Notes: generated by a model from the letters alone, not told the origin. DNA of 7,706 bases from an uncultured Lachnospiraceae bacterium (GCA_902803635.1 CADCQU010000162.1:1-7706), one strand, 5' to 3'. Counted from the first letter of the stretch, positions 1-6,581 are shown. Program-made: numbers and translations.

Positions 1-230
1 GCAAAGGGATTCTTCGCTTCGCTCAGAATGACAGGCAGCCTGCGCTACAAAGTCACACTTTTGTTGCTGATAACAGTACAGCTGCTAACGCCCCGGCCAG
101 GGACGGTCTTTCCGTCCGCCTCGCCTACCTTGTCCCTGCCCTTATCCTTGTGGCGATGAACCTCTTCCTCGGCCTTAATTCCGGTGCGGTGGTGGAGCTC
201 ATCGAGAAGGGGCTTGCGATGTTTCTGTAG
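1..230 (+). CDS. Proton-conducting antiporter subunit, C-terminal end (partial)
   Basis: This is the 3' end of a gene that enters from the left edge. The reading frame using codons that begin at position 3 stays open to a TAG at 228-230. The last 40 or so residues form a hydrophobic helix (core YLVPALILVAMNLFLGL) followed by a short amphipathic tail ending in AMFL. The same pattern, a polar linker and then one terminal membrane helix ending near GxxxxxLxxGLF, closes subunits A and B downstream, so this is probably a fourth NuoL/M/N-MrpD type paralogue in the same operon. The catalytic core lies outside the window, so the family call rests on context and this tail. The first 33 bases look like a dispersed palindromic repeat read in frame as part of the polar linker. 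Confidence 0.6.
   Translation, partial: KGILRFAQNDRQPALQSHTFVADNSTAANAPARDGLSVRLAYLVPALILVAMNLFLGLNSGAVVELIEKGLAMFL
6..33. repeat. Dispersed palindromic repeat copy inside a coding region
   Basis: The 28-bp stretch has inverted arms ATTCT (9-13) and AGAAT (25-29) around a core containing CGCTTCGC. From memory, near-identical sequence is a widely dispersed intergenic repeat in many anaerobic Firmicutes and other bacteria; this was not searched. Here it lies in the open frame of the upstream antiporter gene and encodes GILRFAQND in the polar linker before the final membrane helix. Confidence 0.45.
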
Positions 231-262
231 ATCATTTTTTCGGTTGCCAAATAATAATTTTT

Positions 263-270
263 AGAAGGAA
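263..270 (+). promoter_or_regulatory. Ribosome binding site of subunit A
   Basis: AGAAGGAA ends 6 bp before the ATG at 277. It favours that ATG over the out-of-frame ATG at 272, which would sit only 1 bp after the site and opens a frame that stops at 502. Confidence 0.7.
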
Positions 271-276
271 AATGCC

Positions 277-1806
277 ATGCTGTATCTTGCTTCTTTTTTC
301 ATCCCGGCGATCTTTGGAGTTCTGGTCGGCGTGCTGCGTCTTACGGACCGCCAGCGGCGGCTTTTGTCCTGCGCGGCCATTTTCGCCACCGACCTTTTCG
401 GGGGGCTTGCGGCCGCCTTCGGCGGCGAGAGCACGCTGCTGGTCTTTGCGCCGGGGGTGTCCATTTCCTTCCGGGCGGACGGCGTGGGCCGGTTCTTCCT
501 GATTCTGGTACTCCTGCTCTATACGGCCGTCCTCTTCTATGCCTTTGAATATATGCAAATGGAAGAGCGCGAGGGGATGTTCTTTGCATTTTTCCTGATT
601 TCCCTCGGGGCCATGCTCTTGGTGACGATGGCGGGGAATTTGGTGACCCTCTACCTTTGCTTCGAGTTCGCGACACTCACCTCCATGCCCTTGGTCCTCC
701 ATGAGATGACCCGCGAGGCCATCGCGGCCGCGCGGAAATACCTCTTTTACTCGATCGGCGGCGCCCTTCTGGGACTCTTGGGCGTGTTCTATGTGTATTT
801 CTGCGCGGGAGAAAACACGATGTTCGCTCCCGGCGGCATCCTCGACCCGGTCAAGGCGGCGGAGAACCGGGAGGTGCTTCTGGCTCTGGTCTTCGTGGCT
901 ATCGTGGGCTTTGGCACCAAGGCCGGCCTCTACCCGATGCACGGCTGGCTGCCCACGGCCCATCCCATCGCTCCGGCTCCGGCCTCCTCGCTTCTTTCGG
1001 GCATCATCGCAAAGGCCGGCATCCTGGCGGTCATCCGCCTCGTCTATTTCTCGGTCGGGCCGGAATATCTCCGGGGAACCTGGGTGCAGCTCGTCTGGAG
1101 CATTTTGGCGATGCTGACGATTTTCATGGGCTCGATGATGGCCTTCTGCGAGAAGGTGACGAAGAAACGCCTCGCCTACTCCACCATCAGCCAGCTCTCC
1201 TACATCATGCTGGGGCTTTCGCTCCTTACCGAGGGCGGGCTCATCGGCGGGCTTCTGCACGCCGCGGCCCATGTGGCGGCGAAGGGCTGCCTCTTCCTCT
1301 GCGCGGGCGTCTTCATCTATAAATTAGGAAAGAGACGGGTCGACGAGCTGCGCGGGATTGGCCGCGTGATGCCCATCACCCTCTGGTGCTTCCTCATCAG
1401 TGCACTTTCTCTCGTTGGCATCCCGCCCTTTGCCGGCTTTGTCAGCAAATGGCACCTCGCCTTGGCGGGTCTTTCCTCGGCAAATGCCGTACTCGCGGTG
1501 CTGATGCCCTGCATTTTGCTTCTCTCCGCGCTCCTTACGGCCGGGTACCTCCTGCCGGTGGTGATTGACGGTTTCTTCCCGGAACGCGCCGGACATGGGC
1601 ACGCGGCGGGGAAGGCGGCAGCAGCAGAAAATGCGGAAACAGACGGGGAAGAAAACTACGCGGACATGCCCGAGAGCTCCAAGGAGCCGACCTGGCGCAT
1701 GGTGGTTCCGATGCTGGTTCTCTCCGCCGCCTCCCTGCTCTTTGGCATTTTCGGCGGACAGATCGCGGCCTTCCTCTCCCAGGTGCTCGCGGGGGTGTGC
1801 GCATGA
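277..1806 (+). CDS. Complex I/Mrp-type proton-conducting antiporter subunit A (HyfB/MrpD-like)
   Basis: A 509-aa polytopic membrane protein with about 14 predicted helices, the usual length and topology of NuoM/NuoN/MrpD/HyfB proteins, which move H+ or Na+ in complex I-like and Mrp machines. The core family motif is at residues 213-233 (GTKAGLYPMHGWLP, then a Pro-rich AHPIAP). Visible relay residues are E130 in TM5, K215 and H222 in TM7, K246 in TM8 (IIAKAGIL), H328, H332 and K336 in TM11, and K391 in TM12 (GFVSKW), so the protein looks functionally complete. The TM7-TM8 wording is closer to hydrogenase-4 HyfB/HycC proteins than to NuoL. A polar linker (about 435-472, acidic and Ala-rich) precedes the last helix. 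The gene follows the upstream subunit by 46 bp and overlaps subunit B by ATGA, implying one transcript and translational coupling. Exact orthology to NuoL, NuoM or MrpD cannot be settled from sequence alone. Confidence 0.9.
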   Translation: MLYLASFFIPAIFGVLVGVLRLTDRQRRLLSCAAIFATDLFGGLAAAFGGESTLLVFAPGVSISFRADGVGRFFLILVLLLYTAVLFYAFEYMQMEEREGMFFAFFLISLGAMLLVTMAGNLVTLYLCFEFATLTSMPLVLHEMTREAIAAARKYLFYSIGGALLGLLGVFYVYFCAGENTMFAPGGILDPVKAAENREVLLALVFVAIVGFGTKAGLYPMHGWLPTAHPIAPAPASSLLSGIIAKAGILAVIRLVYFSVGPEYLRGTWVQLVWSILAMLTIFMGSMMAFCEKVTKKRLAYSTISQLSYIMLGLSLLTEGGLIGGLLHAAAHVAAKGCLFLCAGVFIYKLGKRRVDELRGIGRVMPITLWCFLISALSLVGIPPFAGFVSKWHLALAGLSSANAVLAVLMPCILLLSALLTAGYLLPVVIDGFFPERAGHGHAAGKAAAAENAETDGEENYADMPESSKEPTWRMVVPMLVLSAASLLFGIFGGQIAAFLSQVLAGVCA

Positions 1807-3329
1807 GCGGATATTTTCTCCTCGTCCCCATTTGCCTGCCGCTTTTGGGGGGAGTCTACGTCCTTCTCCGCGAGCCGAAGACGGACCGTAGGCGCCTCCT
1901 CATCTGTGAAGGCTTCGCCATCGCCGCCGCGGCGGCGACATTTGCCATGCTCTTTGCAGGCTCCCGGGACGTGGTGCGGATTTACAGTTTCATGAAGGGC
2001 TTTTCGATTGCCTTTCGAATCGATGGGCCGGCCATGCTCTTTGCCGGCATGGTGAGCCTCATGTGGCCCTTCGTGCTGCTCTACGCGAAGGCGTACATGG
2101 AGGGCGAGCGGCAGCGGGACAAGTTTTTTGCCTTCTTCACGGCGACCTACGGCATCACCCTTGGCGTCGCATTTGCCGCGAACCTCGTCACGATGTATGT
2201 CTTTTTTGAGATGCTGACGCTCGTAACCATCCCGCTGGTGAGCCATTACGAGAACCACGACAGCCTCTACGCCGGACGGAAATACGCGGCCTACTGCATC
2301 GGCGGGTCTTCGCTCGGCTTCATCGCGGTGGTCATTTGCTCGCTCTCCGGGAGCGACGTCTTCGTCTATGGCGGAAGCCTTGGCGGCGGCTTCTCGATGG
2401 ATTTCCTTCGGCTCGTCTATCTCTTCGGCTTTTTCGGCTTCGGAATCAAGGCGGCCATCTTCCCGTTCCACGGCTGGCTGCCGACGGCGGGTGTCGCGCC
2501 GACCCCGGTGACGGCCCTCCTCCACGCGGTTGCGGTCGTGAACACGGGCATTTTCGCTGTCACACGCCTGACCTGGTACGTCTACGGGCCTGCCGTGCTC
2601 CGCGGGAGCGTCGCGCAGAACATTTGCCTCGTCGCGGCCGCCTTCACGCTCCTTTTTGCGGCGGTCATGGCCGTGCGCGAGCGGCAGCTGAAACGCCGGC
2701 TCGCCTACTCCACGGTGAGCAATCTTTCGTACATGCTGTTCGGCGTGGCTCTGCTCACCCCCGCCGGCCTTTTTGGGGGGCTTTTGCACATGCTGTTCCA
2801 CGGCATCATCAAGATGTCGCTTTTCCTCTGCGTGGGCGCCTTCATGCACGTCACGGGCAAGGCCTATGTTTACGAGACAAATGGCGCGGGCCGCAGGATG
2901 CCGCTGACCTTTGGGTTTTACACGCTCGGGGCGCTTTCGCTCACGGGTATCCCGCTCTTTTGCGGCTTTATTTCCAAATGGAGCCTCCTTACGGCCGGCG
3001 CAGACGCTGGCGGGCCCTTTGCACTTCTTGGGGTCATTTGCCTCATCCTGTCGGCGTTCCTCTGCGCGATCTACACGCTGAGCGTGAGTATCCGAGCCTT
3101 CTTCCCGGCAAAATTGCAGGGGGAGGTTTATGCGGAAGAGATTTCCGTGACCCGATCGAACGAGGAGCAAAACGCTCCGACCCAGGGTACCTTCCGCTCG
3201 GAAATCCGCGAGGCTCCATGGCAGATGCTCCTTCCCATCGGGGTTTTCGCGGCGCTGAATGTTCTTTTTGGCATCTTCCCGGGAATCATCACTCCCTTCG
3301 TACAGGGGATTGCGAACGGATTGTTCTGA
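1803..3329 (+). CDS. Complex I/Mrp-type proton-conducting antiporter subunit B (TM8 lysine absent)
   Basis: A 508-aa membrane protein with about 14 helices, paralogous to subunits A and C. The ATG at 1803 is chosen because it overlaps the TGA of A as ATGA; a GTG two codons earlier (1797) is in frame but gives no better spacing to a ribosome binding site. Family motifs: E136 in TM5 (VFFEMLTL), K216 and H223 in TM7 (GIKAAIFPFHGWLPTA), H329, H333 and K337 in TM11, K392 in TM12 (GFISKW). TM8 differs from A and C. It reads VAPTPVTALLHAVAVVNTGI, which carries a His at 241 in the manner of NuoL, but has Asn247 where this group normally has Lys. A polar linker (about 435-472) precedes the final helix. 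It is presumably one channel of the same membrane arm as A and C. Whether it still conducts ions is uncertain. Confidence 0.9.
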   Translation: MSGYFLLVPICLPLLGGVYVLLREPKTDRRRLLICEGFAIAAAAATFAMLFAGSRDVVRIYSFMKGFSIAFRIDGPAMLFAGMVSLMWPFVLLYAKAYMEGERQRDKFFAFFTATYGITLGVAFAANLVTMYVFFEMLTLVTIPLVSHYENHDSLYAGRKYAAYCIGGSSLGFIAVVICSLSGSDVFVYGGSLGGGFSMDFLRLVYLFGFFGFGIKAAIFPFHGWLPTAGVAPTPVTALLHAVAVVNTGIFAVTRLTWYVYGPAVLRGSVAQNICLVAAAFTLLFAAVMAVRERQLKRRLAYSTVSNLSYMLFGVALLTPAGLFGGLLHMLFHGIIKMSLFLCVGAFMHVTGKAYVYETNGAGRRMPLTFGFYTLGALSLTGIPLFCGFISKWSLLTAGADAGGPFALLGVICLILSAFLCAIYTLSVSIRAFFPAKLQGEVYAEEISVTRSNEEQNAPTQGTFRSEIREAPWQMLLPIGVFAALNVLFGIFPGIITPFVQGIANGLF

Positions 3330-3340
3330 AATTGCTGTTA

Positions 3341-3347
3341 TTGAGGT
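3341..3347 (+). promoter_or_regulatory. Ribosome binding site of subunit C
   Basis: TTGAGGT ends 6 bp before the ATG at 3354 and supports that start. The gap from the end of subunit B is only 24 bp and shows no terminator or promoter, so C is probably cotranscribed with A and B. Confidence 0.55.
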
Positions 3348-3353
3348 ATAAAC

Positions 3354-6182
3354 ATGCTGGTCTACGCAATTGTATTTCTTCCATTTCTAGCGGCGGGCAT
3401 CGCTTACCCGCTCGGAAGAAGGCACGAACGGACGCGCGACGTCTTCGTGCCTGCATTTGCCTTGCTCATTTTTATCCTCACGATCCTGCTTTTCTGGCAG
3501 CGGGGGAGCGGACCGTCGCTTTCCGGCGTGCTCTCGATGGGGCTTTCGTTCACCGTGGACGGGTTCCGCACCGTCTATGCCGTTATCACCTCGTTCATGT
3601 GGCTTTTGACCTCGGTCTTTTCACGGGAATATTTCCAATATGAGCGTGAGGGGCTGGCGCATTACTACGTGTTCTGGCTCATGACGCTCGGCGCGACCGA
3701 GGGCGTGATGCTCTCGGCGGACCTCATGACGACCTTCGTCTTCTTCGAGATTCTCTCGTTTACGTCCTTCACCTGGGTGCTCCACGAGCAGACCCGGAAG
3801 GCCATCCGTGCCGGCTACACCTACCTCTTCATCGCGGTCATCGGCGGCCTTTTGCTTCTCATGGGACTCTTGCTTCTCTATTCCGCGACCGGGACGCTGG
3901 CCTTTGCCGAGCTGCCCGCCGCGATGGCCCGAGTCCCGGCAAATGCCTCCTCCCGCCTTTTTCCGGCCGGTATCCTGATTCTGCTTGGCTTCGGCGCGAA
4001 GGCGGGCATGTTCCCGCTCCACGTCTGGCTCCCGAAGGCGCATCCGGTCGCTCCCTCGCCGGGGTCGGCCCTGCTCTCGGGCGTGCTTACAAAGGTAGGA
4101 ATTTACGGTATCCTGATGACCTCGCTGGAGGCATTTCCAAGGCATCCTATGCTCGGTGCGACGATTTACGTCCTCGGGCTCGTCACCATGTTCCTCGGGG
4201 CGCTTCTCGCCCTCTTCTCCGTCAACCTGAAGCGCACGCTCGCCTGCTCCTCAATGTCCCAGGTCGGCTTCATCCTCACCGGACTCGGGAGCTTCATCCT
4301 CCAGGAAGCCCTTGCGGCGGGAGAGGAGCTGGCAAATGTTTCTGAAGCTGCCGAGAGTCTTGCGCAGGCATCCACGGGGACCTTGTCTGTCTTGCACGAG
4401 GTCTCGGGCGAGGGCTCGGTGCTTGCCTCCTCGGGCCTTATGCTCCACATGGTGAACCACTCCCTGCTCAAGCTCCTTCTTTTTATGATTGCGGGCGTTG
4501 TGGTGATGAACCTCCACCAGCTGAACCTAAATAACATCCGCGGCTGGGGCCGCAAGAAGCCCCTCCTCAAGGTTGCCTTCGCCCTCGGCGGCCTGGGCAT
4601 CAGCGGCGTTCCCCTCTTCAACGGCTACATTTCGAAGACCATGCTTCACGAAGGCATTGTCATGCTCATCGAACGCGCCGAAGAGATTATTCCGGCAAAT
4701 GGCTTCGCCCTCGGCTTTTTTGCCGCTTCGGAGTGGATCTTCCTCATCTCCGGCGGCCTTACCTTTGCCTACATGCTGAAGCTGTTTATCTGCATTTTCG
4801 TGGAGAAAAATTCAAATCCAAGGGTGCAGGCGAGGTACGACGGGGTAAAGCTGTCCCATCGTCCGGCAAATGGTTTTTCAAACCTTGCTGCAAGACATGC
4901 ATTTGCCTCGACCCGTTTTCAGGCGGCTTCCCGCTACTCCCGCGAAAAGGCGGCGGCGGAATTTGCCTCGGTCATTTCCGCAACACCAGCGGAGCAGGAG
5001 GCGCACGCAAGGTCCGTTGCTCCAAAACGCTACATGAACCGGCTCTCGGCTTTTGTGATTCTTCTCAGCGCCCTCTTCATGGTCATTCTGGGGCAGCCGG
5101 CCGTTATGAATCGCCTGGCCGCCTTCATGACCGGAAATCCTGAGATTCTGGAATTCCAAGCCTTCACGCTTGGAAACCTCAAGGGAGGGGCCATCTCCCT
5201 CGCTATCGGCGCGGCGGTGTACCTCTTCGTGGTCCGCGCCCTCCTAATGCGCCCGCGCAAAACCGCGGAAGATATATATTATAATAGAAGAAACTCATCC
5301 CAAGAGACGATGACGGGGCAGAAAACGGCGGATTCCGGAAAGAGAAAGACAAAAATTGCCACATCAAAAGCAGTGGATTCCGGGAAGAAAACAGAGGAAG
5401 TCACAGCGGATTTCGGGAAGAAAAGTGAGGAAATTTCAGCGGATTCCTGGAAGAAGAACAAGGAAATCGCAGCGGCAACGGCTGCGAATTCCGGAAGCGA
5501 AAAAGCGGAGGTTACAGCGGATCATAGAAAGAAGAACAAGGAAATCGCAGCTGCAGCGGCGTTGAATTCCAGGAGGAAGAAAGCGGATATCGCTACGGCG
5601 ACAGCGACAAATGCAGGAGAGGAAAATCCGGAAATGGCGGCGGCCACTTCCACGGGGACAGAGCTAAAACAGTTCGCCGCACGTTTCTTCCATGCCGGCG
5701 GAGAATACGTGAACCGCTGGCCGAAGGGGTTGGACGTGGAGGAGAGGGTGTACCGGCCGCTTTTGACAAAGGTTTTGCCGGGGATTTTCGGGACGATCAT
5801 GCGCGTCCCGGCGGAGAATCTTGTGACAAAGCAGCTTTGCCGAGGAATTCTTGCGCTTGGCAAGGCCATCGCCCACGTTTTCGGGGAGAACCTCCTGCTC
5901 ATCCCGCTCGCAAAAGTCATTCTTTTTATGGGAACCTTCCTCGGCCGCTGCCTTGCGACTGGGACGGATGCCCTCTTCGCCCTCCTTCGGGCGACCATCC
6001 TTCGCGAGCGGAAGGTTCGCACGGCGGAGGAACGTGCCCCTGGAAAGCTCCGCACGGCCGCCCACGTCACCGGGGACGCGCTACGGCCCATCACGCTCAA
6101 CTTCTCCTTTGCCCTTATCATGACCTGCCTCGGCATTCTCGTATTCCTCGGCGTCCTTCTCTGGACCCTGCTCGGGATGTGA
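3354..6182 (+). CDS. Extended complex I-type antiporter subunit C with a repeat-bearing NuoL-like C-terminal extension
   Basis: A 942-aa protein, about 430 residues longer than A and B. Residues 1-480 are the antiporter core: E132 in TM5 (VFFEILSF), K216 and H223 in TM7 (GAKAGMFPLHVWLP), K247 in TM8 (VLTKVGIYGI), H365, H369 and K373 in TM11, K428 in TM12 (GYISKT). TM7-TM8 resembles hydrogenase-4 HyfB/HycC. Three polar insertions are visible: about 313-356 between TM10 and TM11, 485-560 before TM14, and 634-790. After TM14 (about 562-581) come TM15 (606-632), a long polar and amphipathic stretch that includes NRWPKGLDVEERVYRPLL (787-804) and a hydrophobic patch (847-880), and a last helix (912-939). 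This order recalls NuoL, where a lateral helix links TM15 and TM16; the parallel is inferred. The 634-790 insert contains eight short tandem repeats. It is the last gene of the operon. Confidence 0.88.
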   Translation: MLVYAIVFLPFLAAGIAYPLGRRHERTRDVFVPAFALLIFILTILLFWQRGSGPSLSGVLSMGLSFTVDGFRTVYAVITSFMWLLTSVFSREYFQYEREGLAHYYVFWLMTLGATEGVMLSADLMTTFVFFEILSFTSFTWVLHEQTRKAIRAGYTYLFIAVIGGLLLLMGLLLLYSATGTLAFAELPAAMARVPANASSRLFPAGILILLGFGAKAGMFPLHVWLPKAHPVAPSPGSALLSGVLTKVGIYGILMTSLEAFPRHPMLGATIYVLGLVTMFLGALLALFSVNLKRTLACSSMSQVGFILTGLGSFILQEALAAGEELANVSEAAESLAQASTGTLSVLHEVSGEGSVLASSGLMLHMVNHSLLKLLLFMIAGVVVMNLHQLNLNNIRGWGRKKPLLKVAFALGGLGISGVPLFNGYISKTMLHEGIVMLIERAEEIIPANGFALGFFAASEWIFLISGGLTFAYMLKLFICIFVEKNSNPRVQARYDGVKLSHRPANGFSNLAARHAFASTRFQAASRYSREKAAAEFASVISATPAEQEAHARSVAPKRYMNRLSAFVILLSALFMVILGQPAVMNRLAAFMTGNPEILEFQAFTLGNLKGGAISLAIGAAVYLFVVRALLMRPRKTAEDIYYNRRNSSQETMTGQKTADSGKRKTKIATSKAVDSGKKTEEVTADFGKKSEEISADSWKKNKEIAAATAANSGSEKAEVTADHRKKNKEIAAAAALNSRRKKADIATATATNAGEENPEMAAATSTGTELKQFAARFFHAGGEYVNRWPKGLDVEERVYRPLLTKVLPGIFGTIMRVPAENLVTKQLCRGILALGKAIAHVFGENLLLIPLAKVILFMGTFLGRCLATGTDALFALLRATILRERKVRTAEERAPGKLRTAAHVTGDALRPITLNFSFALIMTCLGILVFLGVLLWTLLGM
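5328..5651 (+). repeat. Coding tandem repeat: eight degenerate 33- or 45-bp units in subunit C
   Basis: Residues 659-766 of subunit C divide into eight units of 15, 11, 11, 15, 11, 15, 15 and 15 residues. The common 11-residue core is A-[DN]-S-G-K-K-x-x-E-[IV]-[TA], and long units add a four-residue Ala/Thr tail. Clear examples begin at 685 (ADFGKKSEEIS), 696 (ADSWKKNKEIAAATA) and 722 (ADHRKKNKEIAAAAA). At DNA level a 23-bp identical stretch recurs at 5451-5473 and 5529-5551, 78 bp apart (one long plus one short unit), which points to recent duplication. The 11/15 lengths differ by one helical turn and suit a helical, possibly coiled-coil, segment, although the DSG core could break or cap helices. 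Confidence 0.8.
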
Positions 6183-6193
6183 GAAATTACGAG

Positions 6194-6258
6194 GCCGCTC
6201 CTCTTGCCTCCCCCTGAGGGGAGGTGGCACGGCGAAGCCGTGACGGAGAGGGGCCGCC
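6194..6258 (+). repeat. Double-hairpin intergenic repeat, copy 1 (direct)
   Basis: A 65-bp element with two hairpins: CCTCCCC (6207-6213) pairs with GGGGAGG (6218-6224) around a CTGA loop, and CACGGC (6228-6233) pairs with GCCGTG (6237-6242) around GAA. It matches 6424-6490 almost base for base apart from the first loop region. It begins 12 bp after the stop of subunit C, so its hairpins could protect or end the operon transcript, but no U-tract follows. Confidence 0.8.
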
Positions 6259-6285
6259 GCAGTAGTGGGAAGTTGAAAACCATTT

Positions 6286-6297
6286 GGGGATATCCCC
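6286..6297. repeat. Perfect 12-bp palindrome
   Basis: GGGGATATCCCC is a perfect inverted repeat with no loop, between repeat copies 1 and 2 in the stretch downstream of subunit C. It could be a protein-binding site, but nothing else supports a role. It is followed by only three T residues, so it is a poor terminator. Confidence 0.35.
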
Positions 6298-6318
6298 TTT
6301 CATTCTGTAGTTACTGTA

Positions 6319-6387
6319 GGTCGGCCCCCTCTCAGTCGGCTTCGCCGACAGCTCCCCCTGAGGGGGAGCCAAGTGGCAAGCGGGGCC
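6319..6387 (-). repeat. Double-hairpin intergenic repeat, copy 2 (inverted, diverged)
   Basis: Its reverse complement aligns along its length with copies 1 and 3. It has the same two hairpins in mirrored order: GTCGGC/GCCGAC (6335-6340 with 6344-6349, loop TTC) and GCTCCCCC/GGGGGAGC (6351-6358 with 6362-6369, loop TGA). The bases differ from copies 1 and 3 at many places while both stems stay paired. Confidence 0.75.
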
Positions 6388-6423
6388 GCACCGTGAGGGG
6401 AAGCTATAATCGAACAAAGAATC

Positions 6424-6490
6424 GCCGCTCCTCTTGCCTCCCCCTCCAGGGGGAGGTGGCACGGCGAAGCCGTGACGGAGAGGGGCCGCC
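6424..6490 (+). repeat. Double-hairpin intergenic repeat, copy 3 (direct)
   Basis: A 67-bp near-copy of 6194-6258. The first hairpin is CCTCCCCC (6437-6444) with GGGGGAGG (6449-6456) around TCCA, one base pair longer than in copy 1, so the length change preserves pairing. It ends about 70 bp upstream of the promoter of the LUD gene. Confidence 0.8.
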
Positions 6491-6560
6491 GGAGTAACGC
6501 AGTCTACCGTACCAAAATGGAAGACTGGCAATTAGAACTGGCTAACCGTCTAACGAAGTG

Positions 6561-6566
6561 TATAAT
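6561..6566 (+). promoter_or_regulatory. Probable -10 element of the LUD-protein gene
   Basis: A consensus TATAAT in an AT-rich patch 31 bp upstream of the ATG. The best-spaced -35 candidate is CTGGCT (6538-6543, 17-bp spacer), which is weak, so an activator or another arrangement is possible. A start near 6573 would give a leader of about 24 nt. Confidence 0.5.
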
Positions 6567-6581
6567 TATACAAATAACCTT

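Noticed and set aside
232..1272. Long minus-strand open frame (346 aa) opposite subunit A
   Set aside because: It is a shadow of the GC-rich + strand gene. Its product is rich in His, Arg, Glu and Gln with no recognisable domain, and subunit A has clear motifs and a ribosome binding site.
1797..1802. GTG at 1797 as the start of subunit B
   Set aside because: The ATG two codons later makes the common ATGA stop-start overlap with A, and the extra Met-Arg adds no family likeness.
1656..3170. Minus-strand open frame of 504 aa opposite subunit B
   Set aside because: It has the same low-complexity, charged composition and lies opposite a well-supported membrane protein. Long antisense frames are expected at this codon use.
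2336..3643. Plus-strand 435-aa frame overlapping B and C
   Set aside because: It is an Arg/His/Pro-rich frameshifted reading of B that crosses into C, and its length follows from GC bias.
5522..6283. Minus-strand 253-aa frame opposite the end of subunit C
   Set aside because: It is a Ser/Arg-rich shadow that runs into a palindromic repeat. No start site or domain supports it.
6405..6410. TATAAT between repeat copies 2 and 3 as a promoter
   Set aside because: No -35-like hexamer lies 16 to 18 bp upstream (the stretch is GGGGCC), and no gene begins within a usual distance.
6194..6490. Possible CRISPR array
   Set aside because: There are only three copies, one inverted, with unequal gaps (about 60 and 36 bp) and internal hairpins. 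This does not match a CRISPR array.
6187..6531. Small frames on both strands in the repeat region downstream of C
   Set aside because: They are made almost wholly of the double-hairpin repeat, whose translations are often mistaken for short proteins.
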